Both the position numbers and the translations under genes were made by a program. Below are positions 43,455 through 53,072 of a stretch of 64,000 bases of DNA, piece after piece. The notes under the pieces were generated by a model. The model did not search any database. It worked only from the letters and a program-made list of their open reading frames with translations, and had not been told where the DNA came from. The stretch comes from Arcanobacterium_A hippocoleae (GTDB lineage Bacteria; Actinomycetota; Actinomycetes; Actinomycetales; Actinomycetaceae), in the NCBI RefSeq assembly GCF_031456295.1, contig NZ_JAVDUJ010000001.1, forward strand, positions 992,001 through 1,056,000. Direction: 5' to 3'. Each line of letters starts with the position of its first letter. The first letter of the stretch is position 1.

Positions 43455-44174
43455 CTAAAGGTTCGGCACAAGCAATTCCATCGGATCATGAGCGGCATAA
43501 TCTTCAGGCTGATATAGCTTCACCTGAACCCGGCGCACTTTTCTCCACGTATATTCTCTTTTCTCACGTGAATATGAGACGGGAATATCTCGATGCAGTT
43601 CTGTAATGGAGTGTGCTTCGTCTGCCCATTCGATACTTGGATCCAGTAATGCTTCAGCCCAATATTCTTCGCCTCTACACGCAATACGTCTCTGATACCA
43701 TTCAGCTGCTTGCCACGGATACGTCTGCAATGCTCGCAAAAGATCCATCTCCACAATGCCCATAATTAAAGGTTGAGCCGGAGGGCAGGAACGCCTTCCC
43801 AAATAGAGTGGATAAACGGGATTCCGCAGCACCCGATCAAAGTGCGTAATTTTTTCCGCTTCCGCTGAGATAAATACGGTATAGACCGCATCTTCTCGGT
43901 AGAAGCGTGCAGATAATGGCATGCTTACTTTTCCGTCTAAAGAACGCTCGGTCTGGAAATCTCGCAAGAGCTTCCCTGGCTGATCAATGCGTACTGCTAA
44001 TTGCAAATCGTTCAGATCACTTATATCAGCTTTCCGATCTCGCCCTTCCGCAGCGCACAGCAGCCCTAAAATTCCAGAACGGGTAGGAGCATCCTGCGTT
44101 TCTCGCACACTGTATCGAGAGGAATCTCCCCACGCCTGAAGCGGTGCAGCTAAGCGAAGTATTAATACACTCAT
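43455..44174 (-). CDS. cas5e: Cascade subunit Cas5e (CasD)
   Basis: 239 residues. The Cas5 RAMP N-terminus LILRLAAPLQAWGDSSRYSV is followed by TRSGILGLLCAAEGRDR, YLGRRSCPPAQP and a C-terminal basic region (KREYTWRKVRRVQVKLY). It binds the 5' handle of the crRNA and contacts Cse1. It starts 17 nt after cas7e. Confidence 0.96.
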   Translation of the reverse strand: MSVLILRLAAPLQAWGDSSRYSVRETQDAPTRSGILGLLCAAEGRDRKADISDLNDLQLAVRIDQPGKLLRDFQTERSLDGKVSMPLSARFYREDAVYTVFISAEAEKITHFDRVLRNPVYPLYLGRRSCPPAQPLIMGIVEMDLLRALQTYPWQAAEWYQRRIACRGEEYWAEALLDPSIEWADEAHSITELHRDIPVSYSREKREYTWRKVRRVQVKLYQPEDYAAHDPMELLVPNL

Positions 44175-44191
44175 TATTGAACCTCGGCTAG

Positions 44192-45298
44192 CTAAGCGCT
44201 TAATACGGCTATGATACGTTCTTCAAGGTCAGCTAGAGCCACGCTTTCTCCGAGTGCAGCAAATTCTTCGCCTTTATCTCCGATAGCCATCGTAAATGCG
44301 GCCTTGGGTTTGGAGTACACTTTTTCGAGTTCATGCTCATACTTGGCGAGCGCTTCGATGGAGCGGCTGGAATATCCGCTTGTTTCGTTTGCCGTTATTG
44401 GTTTTTCAAATGCCTGCACGAGAGAGACTGGCTGATCATTGCGTACCGCAATATATACTGCTTCAGGGAGAGTGCCGTTTGCGAAGGTATTTTGTTTTCC
44501 AGTCGGCATAGATGTAATAAATGCTTTCGCAAATGCAGCGACTGCACGCTTCGCGCTATCTACATCGCCGAGCGATGTTTCTAAAGCCTGCAGATTGATT
44601 GTCGCGTAACGGTATAGCGTGGACGATGTGAATTCTACCGTCCCAATCATGCCTGCACCCGCATCTGAAGAAGCGTCAGCAGATTTTACGTCATCAACAG
44701 CTGTGAAGTAATCATACTCACGTGCCGCAGCATGTGTGGAAATCGCGTGAGCCACTTGGCAGGAAGCATCCACATTAAGGTCTTTATCGTCTGCAACCAT
44801 CCTGCCGAAAAGAGCAAGATCGTAAGAATTTAATTGTTTCAATGCATTTTTAGCTGATTTTTTGTCTGGTTTTACATTTTGATCCGCAGAATTGATAGCA
44901 ATATCAGCTAGAGAATCGATTTGCACATTGGAAAGGAACCACAAAAATTTAGAATCAGGATTTCTTCCTTCCTCACCTTTCTTGGGCTGGTCAAATTTAA
45001 CTCCACCTGCTTCCAGCACAGCCTGAGCTTTCCCATCAGCCATTTCAGCCAAATCAGCCCGCTTTTCAATAATCCTTTGAGCTACTAAATCAATAACTCG
45101 CTTTGTGCGAATACCCGCTTCTGCTTTGGGTAAGTCGCCATTGAAAGCAAGCCGTGCTGCCCGTTTCCAAGATTGGCTGGAAACGCGGTGACGGCGAACA
45201 CCTCCATACATTGCTGTCTTTGCACTTCCGTTATCATCGCGGTTGATGAGTGACGGTGGAACGGTCTGGATAATGTGAAAATCAATATAAGTAGTCAT
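44192..45298 (-). CDS. cas7e: Cascade backbone subunit Cas7e (CasC/Cse4)
   Basis: 368 residues: MTTYIDFHIIQTVPPSLINR, the family mark GVRRHRVSSQSWKRAAR, ALFGRMVADDKDLNVDASCQ, VAHAISTHAAAREYDYFTAV and SMPTGKQNTFANGTLPEAVY. Six copies form the helical backbone along the spacer. The divergent-looking acid-rich part is within normal range. It is preceded by cse2 and a 64-nt gap. Confidence 0.96.
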   Translation of the reverse strand: MTTYIDFHIIQTVPPSLINRDDNGSAKTAMYGGVRRHRVSSQSWKRAARLAFNGDLPKAEAGIRTKRVIDLVAQRIIEKRADLAEMADGKAQAVLEAGGVKFDQPKKGEEGRNPDSKFLWFLSNVQIDSLADIAINSADQNVKPDKKSAKNALKQLNSYDLALFGRMVADDKDLNVDASCQVAHAISTHAAAREYDYFTAVDDVKSADASSDAGAGMIGTVEFTSSTLYRYATINLQALETSLGDVDSAKRAVAAFAKAFITSMPTGKQNTFANGTLPEAVYIAVRNDQPVSLVQAFEKPITANETSGYSSRSIEALAKYEHELEKVYSKPKAAFTMAIGDKGEEFAALGESVALADLEERIIAVLSA

Positions 45299-45362
45299 TG
45301 TATTTCCCTTTCAATATCTGCATATCAGAGTTTTATAGATGAGTGATTAAAGTATGCGTGTA

Positions 45363-45998
45363 TTACACCTGATAATCTGTGCCAATCGCTTCTTCTTTAT
45401 TACCATCGCTATCACCGTCATCCTCTTGCGGCTTGACGCATGAATTAACGTAATCTCGCGCCCAACGCCGGCGAACAGTATCTGCTCCTCCTGGTTGTTG
45501 GAATAAAACCAGATCATCATAGAGCTGTACGTAATTAAGCGGAATCTCGTTGCTGCGAAGCTGTGAAATGAGTCCAGACATATGAGCACAGAGGCTATCA
45601 AGTGTATCCGCGCTAATTGTTGCTTTGATTCGTCTATTTATCGGGGAATCATCTTGATCATCTGAGTTAGTTAAATTCCTGACGGCTCGTCCAAAAGCTG
45701 CACTTTTCTCTTCGGAATGCATTGGCTGGGTTTTTGACTGCTGATGACGGGCATAGAGAACGAAAACCCAGTGTGCCGCTTTTTCTTCCCAGGTAGGCTT
45801 ATCACTGTGCCATTCCTCAGGAACAGGCATACTCGTGATCTGCCATATTTCAGGAATGCTTCCAGGCTCTTTCCCGATTGCTTCACGAAGATGAGCCAAT
45901 GTTGCTTTACTCCAAGGCTGACCCGCAAGAAATGCTTTCTGCAGTCGCTCCAGACGAGCCTTTACTATCGCATTACTAACTCGTTTATTATTTACCAT
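45363..45998 (-). CDS. casB: Cascade small subunit Cse2 (CasB)
   Basis: 211 residues from the ATG at 45998, 8 nt after AAGGA; the frame stays open to 46052, inside cse1. All-helical, basic protein with ATLAHLREAIGKEPGSIPEI, WVFVLYARHQQSKTQPMHSE and PINYVQLYDDLVLFQ-like helices near the end. Two copies bind the displaced DNA strand in Cascade. It overlaps the end of cse1 by 11 nt, so translation is likely coupled. Confidence 0.94.
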   Translation of the reverse strand: MVNNKRVSNAIVKARLERLQKAFLAGQPWSKATLAHLREAIGKEPGSIPEIWQITSMPVPEEWHSDKPTWEEKAAHWVFVLYARHQQSKTQPMHSEEKSAAFGRAVRNLTNSDDQDDSPINRRIKATISADTLDSLCAHMSGLISQLRSNEIPLNYVQLYDDLVLFQQPGGADTVRRRWARDYVNSCVKPQEDDGDSDGNKEEAIGTDYQV

Positions 45999-47721
45999 CA
46001 CGCCCGTCCTTTTCTTTCGCGGCGCTGCCTTTTTGGTTATTATGAAGATCAATCAGCAAACTATTTTTTAAGGACTCATTAACGACTCGCCGGTAACGAT
46101 TTATCGCTCTGCTCGCCGCAAATAAAATATCCGTTGGGAGTGATTCCGTAATCTCTTGTTCCATATCATTTGCAGCTCTGCGCAAGTAGCGAGCTAATTT
46201 TTCTTGATCGCTAGGGTCTCTTAATTCTTTGAGCCACTGACGGAAATCACGATCAACATTCGAGTAAAACTTACGCTTATAATCCTCGGCTGGAGCTTTA
46301 GCTTCTTCAGTAGATTGCCCTGCTGCTTGAGAAGTCTGAGAAGCCAGCACAAATACTGCTTTAGCTACATTATCTACTAATTTTACGCTGTCTCTCACAA
46401 ATAACTGCAGATGAGCTCTTTCTGGCTCTAATAATACCTTTGGCAACTCAACTCCATCGTTGAGAATAGTTTCTATGGTAGAAGACTTAGAGTCTGTAAA
46501 AATCACACCTACGGTGCGAAGATCGATCAGTGGAGAAACTTCTTTCCACTCAGATACAAGCTCATGGATCCATTCGATAATTAATGCACTTCTGAATTGC
46601 CTATATTCGACTCCATTAATATTAACTTTGTTACTCATCGAAATCTGCGGAAGAATAGCAGAAAGACCACGCCATACTTGAATAGCGGGATTATACCGTT
46701 TCGGGCGATAAATAGCAGTTTTACTTATTTTCGTATCTTTTTGAGAGATAGCCCATGTTGTCATCGGCTCCAGAAAACGATTCTCCCCTGAAATTAAATA
46801 AGGTTTGTGACCAATCGCTACTCCAGATACTCCACTATCGTCACCATCAAGAAAAACCATCCGAGCTTGCCATGTTAGCAATGAGATAATTCCTTGAGGA
46901 ATACGATCTTGCTTTAATAACCTGTCAGTATCAATGATGTTTCCTTTGCTATCTTTCCAAAAGACTTCATATGTTTCCCAAGAAGGAAAATCTTCTACAC
47001 CCTGATCAGAAGACGGAAAATAATCAGTAGGAATTAAATTGAAAAAGATCGACTCATAAAGATTTTCTCTATTAATCCACATTCCACCGATTTGCCCTAG
47101 CCAGCCACTTTTACCTCTATTGACATAACCGCCAATCTTTTTTCCATCGACAAAAAGATTGCTATGCAGACCACCTACATCAAATTGTTGAACATAGATA
47201 AGCCATCTAGCAGCTTCTGCCCAAGTAATCTTTGTTGAGCCATTTAATGCACGATTAACAAAGAAAGGATAAACTTCATTCCCTTGTTTTTTATTATGAT
47301 AATCAGCAATTAATTTTCTTAATGAAACTCCTGGCTCGCACACAGTACCTTTACCAGGCACCTGATAAAACGGATACTCTGGGTGACGCAAGTCGAATCG
47401 GTCATGCATTGCTGCTAGATACTCACGTACATCGCTGCATACCGTTTCAGGATCGTGATAGCACTCAAACCAGTCCGCTTTAGTTTCAATATCAAGTGCA
47501 CGATAAAAGATCGCAAGGATCGTCCGAAATACTGCAAAATCTTGGGTGGGAAGCTCTCCTGCAATCTGCGCAATATTCTGCATTTGATCGAGAAGCTGCA
47601 GCAACGAAACTTCTCCAGTATTTCCGTCAAGATACCGCACCATAATCCATGGCTCATCTACCAAGTTAAAAGACGCAGACGATGTGCTAGATACACCAAA
47701 GCCACCATCTTTAGCAATCAT
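45988..47721 (-). CDS. casA: Cascade large subunit Cse1 (CasA/Cas8e)
   Basis: 577 residues. The N-terminus SFNLVDEPWIMVRYLDGNTG is diagnostic of Cse1. Later parts include RHPEYPFYQVPGKG, AARWLIYVQQFDVGG and a C-terminal four-helix bundle (RDFRQWLKELRDPSDQEK, ESLPTDILFAASRAINRYRR). It recognises the PAM and recruits Cas3. It overlaps cas3 by 11 nt and cse2 by 11 nt. Confidence 0.96.
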   Translation of the reverse strand: MIAKDGGFGVSSTSSASFNLVDEPWIMVRYLDGNTGEVSLLQLLDQMQNIAQIAGELPTQDFAVFRTILAIFYRALDIETKADWFECYHDPETVCSDVREYLAAMHDRFDLRHPEYPFYQVPGKGTVCEPGVSLRKLIADYHNKKQGNEVYPFFVNRALNGSTKITWAEAARWLIYVQQFDVGGLHSNLFVDGKKIGGYVNRGKSGWLGQIGGMWINRENLYESIFFNLIPTDYFPSSDQGVEDFPSWETYEVFWKDSKGNIIDTDRLLKQDRIPQGIISLLTWQARMVFLDGDDSGVSGVAIGHKPYLISGENRFLEPMTTWAISQKDTKISKTAIYRPKRYNPAIQVWRGLSAILPQISMSNKVNINGVEYRQFRSALIIEWIHELVSEWKEVSPLIDLRTVGVIFTDSKSSTIETILNDGVELPKVLLEPERAHLQLFVRDSVKLVDNVAKAVFVLASQTSQAAGQSTEEAKAPAEDYKRKFYSNVDRDFRQWLKELRDPSDQEKLARYLRRAANDMEQEITESLPTDILFAASRAINRYRRVVNESLKNSLLIDLHNNQKGSAAKEKDGRDGK

Positions 47722-50700
47722 TGCGTACCTCCATCAGACCCAGCTCTCTCGAATATCGAAGTGTACATCCCTGTACAATCGTCTCACCGTGTACCAGCGG
47801 AAGCACAAGCTGCCCATACACCGGCGTATGGTAATCCCAGCTTGGATGTAGGCTTTCTAACTCTTCCACCGTCCTTTCAAAAGTACCATGATTTGTGAAT
47901 TTTGCAGGGAGACGCACAATCGAATTCATCAATGCCTGCGCCTGTGCAAACGACGGATTACTATCCGTCGGTATCTCACGCGGGATATCTGGTGAAACAC
48001 CAGCTACGAGTCGCCACGTAGCCATATTTTCAGCGTCATCAGCATCTACTAAAATGACTTCCAAAGAATCTTCCCCTTCCCGCACACCTGCTCTAATCAG
48101 CGAATCTTCATCGCCGTCAATATGCCCCTGCACCCAGCCATCTAGTGACGCTACCGCATATTCATTTCCAGCAGGTTTGGGACGATCTAAACAAAATGTT
48201 TGTGCATTCTGTTCAGATGTCCTGCGCTTTTCAAGAAACTTATTTTTAGCCACAGCGTATTTCTGCCCCCATTCACTTGGCAGATTCTGTTCTTCTTTCT
48301 CGCTATACACAAAAGACATCAGCGGACGCACATCATCAGGAAGCCGCAGGGTTTTACCGCCGCAAATATAAGGTTGTAGCGCGAAAGCTGTCCGCAATAG
48401 CAAGACTTCTCCATACACAGCTGCTGAACCGCGTTCCACATTCGGCTCTTCCCCGGTTTGCGGCATTTCAGCGATCCAGCATATTGGATTTTCCAAACCA
48501 ACAGGTCTTACGCGCCCTAAATGCCGATGCACTCGCCCTGCACGCTGCAGTAAAACATCAATCGGAGCAAGATCCGATATGAGCAGATCAAAATCAATAT
48601 CTAAGCTTTGCTCCACTACTTGCGTGGCGACAACAATTTTTCTTCTAGGACGCCGCCCTTCCCGAGCATCCTTTCCAAAATTATCAAGCAGCCACTGATC
48701 ATTTTCTGTACGGTGAGCACCAATAAATCGCGCATGCATCAACACTACGTCGTCCCCAAAAATCTCCTGAAGCTGCACGTATGTTTCCTGAGCACGTTTC
48801 ACAGTGTTCCGCACGACGAGCGCGCATCCGCCGTCACGTAATTTCTCTGTAAGAAAATGATTAATTGAATCATCAAGCTGGCGCACATAAACACTTCTAT
48901 TTTGTGTAGATTCCACGTGCTCAGTAGAAACACCATGAGCAGTCGCCACACTAAGAGCAGGATAAGGTTCCTGCTCTTGTGGAGCAATGACGAAATCAGA
49001 AACAAGATTAGCGTCTTGCTTTTTCCACTTTTTTCCTCGGTCTTTACGCGAAAGCTTTGGGCGAGCATAGTTCCGCCCACGCTGGTAAGCATGAAGCAGT
49101 TCCTTACGAGAAGCATCATCGAGAGTAGCCGACAAAGCTATCACACTCACTCCATATGCTCCCAGCCATTCAATAGCGCGATAAAGATACTGATTCATAA
49201 AGACATCGCAGGCATGAACCTCATCAATAATCACGATTTTTCTGCTCGCCCCAAAATGCCGCAATGCTAAATGTCTGCTTTTTAACGCCACCATCAAAAG
49301 CTGATCGATCGTGCTTACGACAAAATCAGCCATCAATGCTTTCTTCCCAGATTCCCAGGGGTGAACGGAGATACGGCTGCTAGACTTTTTATTCGCCCTG
49401 TACGAATGAACCGACTGATCTAGTTCTTCATCTCGCCCCACATCGCACGATCTGTTTGGTATCGGAAGAGAATGAGCAGCTTGCCGATATGCTGTTTTTT
49501 CCATGTTTCGCTGCAAAACATCAATATCAGATTCCAGCTGTGCTTCGCTGTCAATAGAAAATTTCTTATTATGCAGCGCATAACCACGCCGTTTCAGCTT
49601 CTGCACATCGTCGCTGAGATGTGCCCGACCATGCAGTAGCTGTACAGCAAAATCACTGGTGCCGTCACTGCTCTTTTCCATCTCTGCAACCCATGCCAGT
49701 AAGCGATTAAACATTGCATTAGCTGTAGTTTGAGTGGGGAGAGTGACCCACACACCCGAAGCTCCTTGCCGCGCAGCCAGAATATGAGCAGCCAAAAGAG
49801 CTGCTTCCGTTTTCCCAGACCCCATAACGTCTTCCACAAGCAAAAGAGCAGGCTCATCTGCCGCATTAAGCGCCTCCTGAAAAGCAGCTCTTTGCATTGG
49901 GCGGGCAGAAGCCTCTGGCGGTAAAGAAAAATCAGCACGAAGCTGGGCATCAACGTCTGTATCAGAATTCACCTCATACGGGCGCCACGGAATCGGTAAA
50001 TCAATCAATGCCCACGCGCACCTCAGCCGCTCACGAAAATACACCTCATCGCGGTACCTCAGATCTTTGCGTGATATAAGCGGGAAATAATCGGTATTAG
50101 AAGCAATCCAGTCTGCTGTGATCACGATTCCAGAAAGTAAAGCAAGCAATGGCTGAGAAAAATCTACAGTACCCCAATGATTAAAATATGGTTTTGCTCC
50201 CGATATACGTATACACCAGGAAAGTAATTCTTCTCGGGCTGCTTCCCATTGGTCTTGACCAAGCTCATGTGCCCGAGAAGAAGCATCGCTAACATCTTTT
50301 GCGGTCGGCGGTATGCCATGATGTGCACCAATCACAGAAGCCAAAGACTTAGCTGCACCCTTACTCCACCCCATATCCTGAACGAGCTTTTTAAAGATTA
50401 CTTCTCCTGCAAGCGCATGCGGAAGCTGTTTTCGTGATTCTGCCGTCATGCCGGAAAATGTGAAACCGTAATTTTCCATGTGTAAGGCAAGATCATCTAC
50501 TTGAATCGCAAATGCTGGAGTCAACTTTCCAATATCATGCATAGCACATACGAACGAGACTAAAGCTGCTATTTCAGCTTCGCATTCATTAGCACACCTA
50601 TAGCCAATGCCGCGCGCAAGCATTTCTTTTTGCCTGGGTGCAAGCCACTTTTGCGTAAGCATTCTCCCTACGCCCGCGCTATCGGCACAGTGATAAAAAA

Positions 50701-50839
50701 GCGGCAGCCATTTAGGCTCAAAGTCACTGTCGTCAGCAATTCCATACCGCTCATAAGGGCTTTTTGCCCAGGCGATGCGGGCTCCTTTTGAAAGAAAAAG
50801 CTCGCTCTTTTTCTCCTGCTCAATTGAACTATCTTTCAT
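47711..50839 (-). CDS. cas3: CRISPR-associated helicase-nuclease Cas3, type I-E
   Basis: 1042 residues from the ATG at 50839 (GAGGTGG just upstream). The HD nuclease domain comes first (FVCAMHDIGKLTPAFAIQ, ASVIGAHHGIPP), then the SF2 helicase with Walker A VEDVMGSGKTEAALLAAHIL, DEVH box KIVIIDEVHACDVFMNQY, SALSATLDDASRKELL-type motif III and motif VI VLLQRAGRVHRHLGR. A C-terminal accessory domain closes it. Cas3 degrades DNA marked by Cascade. It is the first gene of the operon, with cse1 overlapping its end. Confidence 0.97.
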   Translation of the reverse strand: MKDSSIEQEKKSELFLSKGARIAWAKSPYERYGIADDSDFEPKWLPLFYHCADSAGVGRMLTQKWLAPRQKEMLARGIGYRCANECEAEIAALVSFVCAMHDIGKLTPAFAIQVDDLALHMENYGFTFSGMTAESRKQLPHALAGEVIFKKLVQDMGWSKGAAKSLASVIGAHHGIPPTAKDVSDASSRAHELGQDQWEAAREELLSWCIRISGAKPYFNHWGTVDFSQPLLALLSGIVITADWIASNTDYFPLISRKDLRYRDEVYFRERLRCAWALIDLPIPWRPYEVNSDTDVDAQLRADFSLPPEASARPMQRAAFQEALNAADEPALLLVEDVMGSGKTEAALLAAHILAARQGASGVWVTLPTQTTANAMFNRLLAWVAEMEKSSDGTSDFAVQLLHGRAHLSDDVQKLKRRGYALHNKKFSIDSEAQLESDIDVLQRNMEKTAYRQAAHSLPIPNRSCDVGRDEELDQSVHSYRANKKSSSRISVHPWESGKKALMADFVVSTIDQLLMVALKSRHLALRHFGASRKIVIIDEVHACDVFMNQYLYRAIEWLGAYGVSVIALSATLDDASRKELLHAYQRGRNYARPKLSRKDRGKKWKKQDANLVSDFVIAPQEQEPYPALSVATAHGVSTEHVESTQNRSVYVRQLDDSINHFLTEKLRDGGCALVVRNTVKRAQETYVQLQEIFGDDVVLMHARFIGAHRTENDQWLLDNFGKDAREGRRPRRKIVVATQVVEQSLDIDFDLLISDLAPIDVLLQRAGRVHRHLGRVRPVGLENPICWIAEMPQTGEEPNVERGSAAVYGEVLLLRTAFALQPYICGGKTLRLPDDVRPLMSFVYSEKEEQNLPSEWGQKYAVAKNKFLEKRRTSEQNAQTFCLDRPKPAGNEYAVASLDGWVQGHIDGDEDSLIRAGVREGEDSLEVILVDADDAENMATWRLVAGVSPDIPREIPTDSNPSFAQAQALMNSIVRLPAKFTNHGTFERTVEELESLHPSWDYHTPVYGQLVLPLVHGETIVQGCTLRYSRELGLMEVRNDC

Positions 50840-50895
50840 CAAACCACCTCACAAATGCGTAAGTAAAAAAAATAAGCAGAAGCTGAAGTTGCAAG

Positions 50896-50901
50896 ATTAT
50901 A
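50896..50901 (-). promoter_or_regulatory. Possible -10 box of the cas operon
   Basis: A perfect TATAAT on the minus strand, 57 nt before the cas3 start. The -35 region is weak. It is the best promoter candidate in the gap. Confidence 0.4.
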
Positions 50902-51243
50902 CGCACCGCAAACTTGGCTATTTGTGTAATGCACACCACGCTATGCATCTTACATATTTCTCAAAAAATATTTCTATACGCACCCGATATTTACATATCC
51001 GATAGTTCGAGTATGACGGATTCCCCCCCCCATCACCGCCAAGCGAGATAAACCACCCGCACGTTTGTGCAATTATTTTCTGACGGATAAGAATTTGTAC
51101 TATGTGAAACACTTGGCAAAATACACTGATCACCACTAGAGTAAGAGCCAAGACACCGGATCGTGAAAGCCCCGGGCTCCAATTATTTGCCGCTACGAGC
51201 GGCCTTCGCGCCGACAGGCGCTCTCAGGTTCGGTGTCCTCCAA

Positions 51244-51282
51244 AATGGGAGCTGTAAATTCTCAGAATTTACAGCTCCCATT
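51244..51282 (-). terminator. 39-nt near-perfect palindrome, probable terminator of the U32-family gene
   Basis: Two 19-bp perfect arms (AATGGGAGCTGTAAATTCT at 51244-51262 and its complement at 51264-51282) around a single central base. Downstream on the minus strand are further GC-rich hairpins. It lies 118 nt past the stop codon of the U32-family gene. Confidence 0.6.
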
Positions 51283-51399
51283 CACGTCAGATTAGCCAAG
51301 GCCCCAGCCAGATACACAGTCTCACAGCAAAACACAGCGGCATTACACAAAACTTACTGCACCAGCTAAAAGCGCGACCTTCACGCACTCGCCAATACT

Positions 51400-52791
51400 T
51401 TACGCTTGCGCTACACGCACGCCTGCACGCTTCATCTGCGCACGGATCATTGCACCATGCGGAATTTCAACATTGCACGGCAAAGAAAATTCATGCGCAG
51501 GATGATTGATTTGCTCCACCGGCTTTCCTTTTTCATCAAGTAAGCCTTCAGCTGGCACACGCATCGCTACCGGCTCTCGCCCAGGTGCCAAAAATTCAAT
51601 TTCCATTCCAGGCGCAATCTTGTTGCGCGCATAAATCCGCAAACGCCCGGCTTGTGCATCATACTCTCGTACTTCCCCCAGCCAACGCCATTCGTTAATA
51701 TACCCGCCACTTATCACGTTCTCGGAAGCCGGATTTTCTGGATAATAAAAACCAGTCGAATATTCACGATGCGTCACTTTTTCTGCTTCATCGTGCAACC
51801 ATTGCGGATAATTTACCTCACCCGCACGCCCTGCAGCTAAATCTGACCGCAAGGATTCCTGCGTAAACTCACGCAATATTTCCCCGTCCGAAGCCTCATA
51901 TCCACGCTGTTCCAGATAACAGTTCACCGCAGTCTTATAAGCGTTCGCCATCGTCGCCACATAGTAGGCACCTTTTGCGCGCCCTTCAATTTTCAGGCTC
52001 GTCACGCCAGCATCAATCACCTCATGCACATGATCAAGCACATTCATATCTTGCGAGTTAAACAAGAATGTGCCACGCTCAGTAATCTCTACCGGAACAA
52101 ACTGATTTGGCCGCTTTTCTTCCACCACATGATATTTCCACCGACATGACTGCGCGCAATCACCGTGGTTTGCATCACGCCCCGTGGTATGCTGCGAAAT
52201 CAAGCAACGCCCCGAAAAAGCCATACACATTGAGCCGTGCACAAAAGCTTCGATTTCCAACTCATCCGACACATTTGCACGCACTTGCCCAATCGCATCC
52301 AAACTTAGCTCACGTGCCAACACCACGCGTGAGGCGCCAAGCTGATGCAGTGCATTCGCAGCCTGATAATTAGTCACGCCCGCTTGCGTTGAAATATGGA
52401 TCTCTGTATTTGGCGCTACCTGCCGAGCCGCCATCAGCACGCCAATATCTGACACGATCAGCGCATCCACTCCGATTTCCCCGAGTTGCCCCATGTATTC
52501 ATTCATGGCTTGCACCTCGTCAGAATTAGGCAGAATATTACAAGTAACGAAAAGGCGCGCCCCGCGCGCATGGGCGTATTCCAAACCTGCAGCAAAATCT
52601 TCGAGTGATAAATTCTTCGCCGCTGCTCGCATCCCAAACGCTTTTCCACCGCAATAGACGGCATCCGCGCCAAAATCAATTGCCGTACGCAGAGTCTCTA
52701 AACTTCCAGCAGGAGCAAGAACTTCCGGTTTTTGGCGCCGCCGTACAGCTAAGCCGCGATTCACCTGTAGCTTTTCCTGTATATTTCCCAA
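51400..52791 (-). CDS. U32-family peptidase-like protein, probable tRNA 5-hydroxyuridine synthesis protein (TrhP/YrrO type)
   Basis: 463 residues. The TIM-barrel start is KPEVLAPAGSLETLRTAIDF, followed by GADAVYCGGKAFGMRAAAKN. The U32 signature region is EAFVHGSMCMAFSGRCLISQ then HGDCAQSCRWKY, which gives four Cys for an Fe-S cluster. A C-terminal beta-barrel-like domain follows (NKIAPGMEIEFLAPGREP). Proteins of this type are needed for prephenate-dependent hydroxylation of wobble uridine in tRNA; older annotations call them collagenase-like. The TTG start has GAGGGG 4 nt upstream. A GTG 11 codons later is possible. Confidence 0.85.
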   Translation of the reverse strand: MGNIQEKLQVNRGLAVRRRQKPEVLAPAGSLETLRTAIDFGADAVYCGGKAFGMRAAAKNLSLEDFAAGLEYAHARGARLFVTCNILPNSDEVQAMNEYMGQLGEIGVDALIVSDIGVLMAARQVAPNTEIHISTQAGVTNYQAANALHQLGASRVVLARELSLDAIGQVRANVSDELEIEAFVHGSMCMAFSGRCLISQHTTGRDANHGDCAQSCRWKYHVVEEKRPNQFVPVEITERGTFLFNSQDMNVLDHVHEVIDAGVTSLKIEGRAKGAYYVATMANAYKTAVNCYLEQRGYEASDGEILREFTQESLRSDLAAGRAGEVNYPQWLHDEAEKVTHREYSTGFYYPENPASENVISGGYINEWRWLGEVREYDAQAGRLRIYARNKIAPGMEIEFLAPGREPVAMRVPAEGLLDEKGKPVEQINHPAHEFSLPCNVEIPHGAMIRAQMKRAGVRVAQA

Positions 52792-53023
52792 TTTTCCCCT
52801 CGCAGCTCATTTTGGATGACCACGTATTAATCTTGACGGCAGCATCCACTTTTATTTGCTTTCCCTGCACATCTTTAATTTTACCGTCTCCAGTATAATC
52901 AAGCCCTCACATGGGGATTTAGTCCCAAAATCAAGTGCACTGAGTCTCACACCGCGCCACACACCCCATTCCTGCAAAATTATTTCGGCAAAGTTTTGCG
53001 CAGCAAGTACAGATTTACCAAAA

Positions 53024-53045
53024 GTTAATTTATTGTTTACTTGTA
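53024..53045 (+). promoter_or_regulatory. Pho-box-like direct repeat upstream of DUF47-pit
   Basis: Two adjacent 11-mers, GTTAATTTATT and GTTTACTTGTA, 28 nt before the DUF47 start. The same design occurs upstream of pstS and ppk in this window. PhoP-type response regulators bind such 11-bp direct repeats. Confidence 0.6.
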
Positions 53046-53072
53046 AGTAATTCACATACCAAAGGAATGAAC

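Larger units (their letters stand above)
50840..51399. other. Gene-free stretch upstream of cas3, with a C9 run and hairpins
   Basis: 560 nt holding the upstream region of the cas operon and the end of the U32-family gene. It contains a run of nine C (51023-51031), a group of small GC-rich hairpins (51189-51221) and a long near-perfect palindrome (51244-51282). I see no gene in it. Confidence 0.6.

Noticed and set aside
51160..51240. A tRNA-like gene in the GC-rich segment (it contains GGTTCGGTGTCC, similar to a T-arm)
   Set aside because: No D-arm, anticodon arm or acceptor pairing can be built around it.
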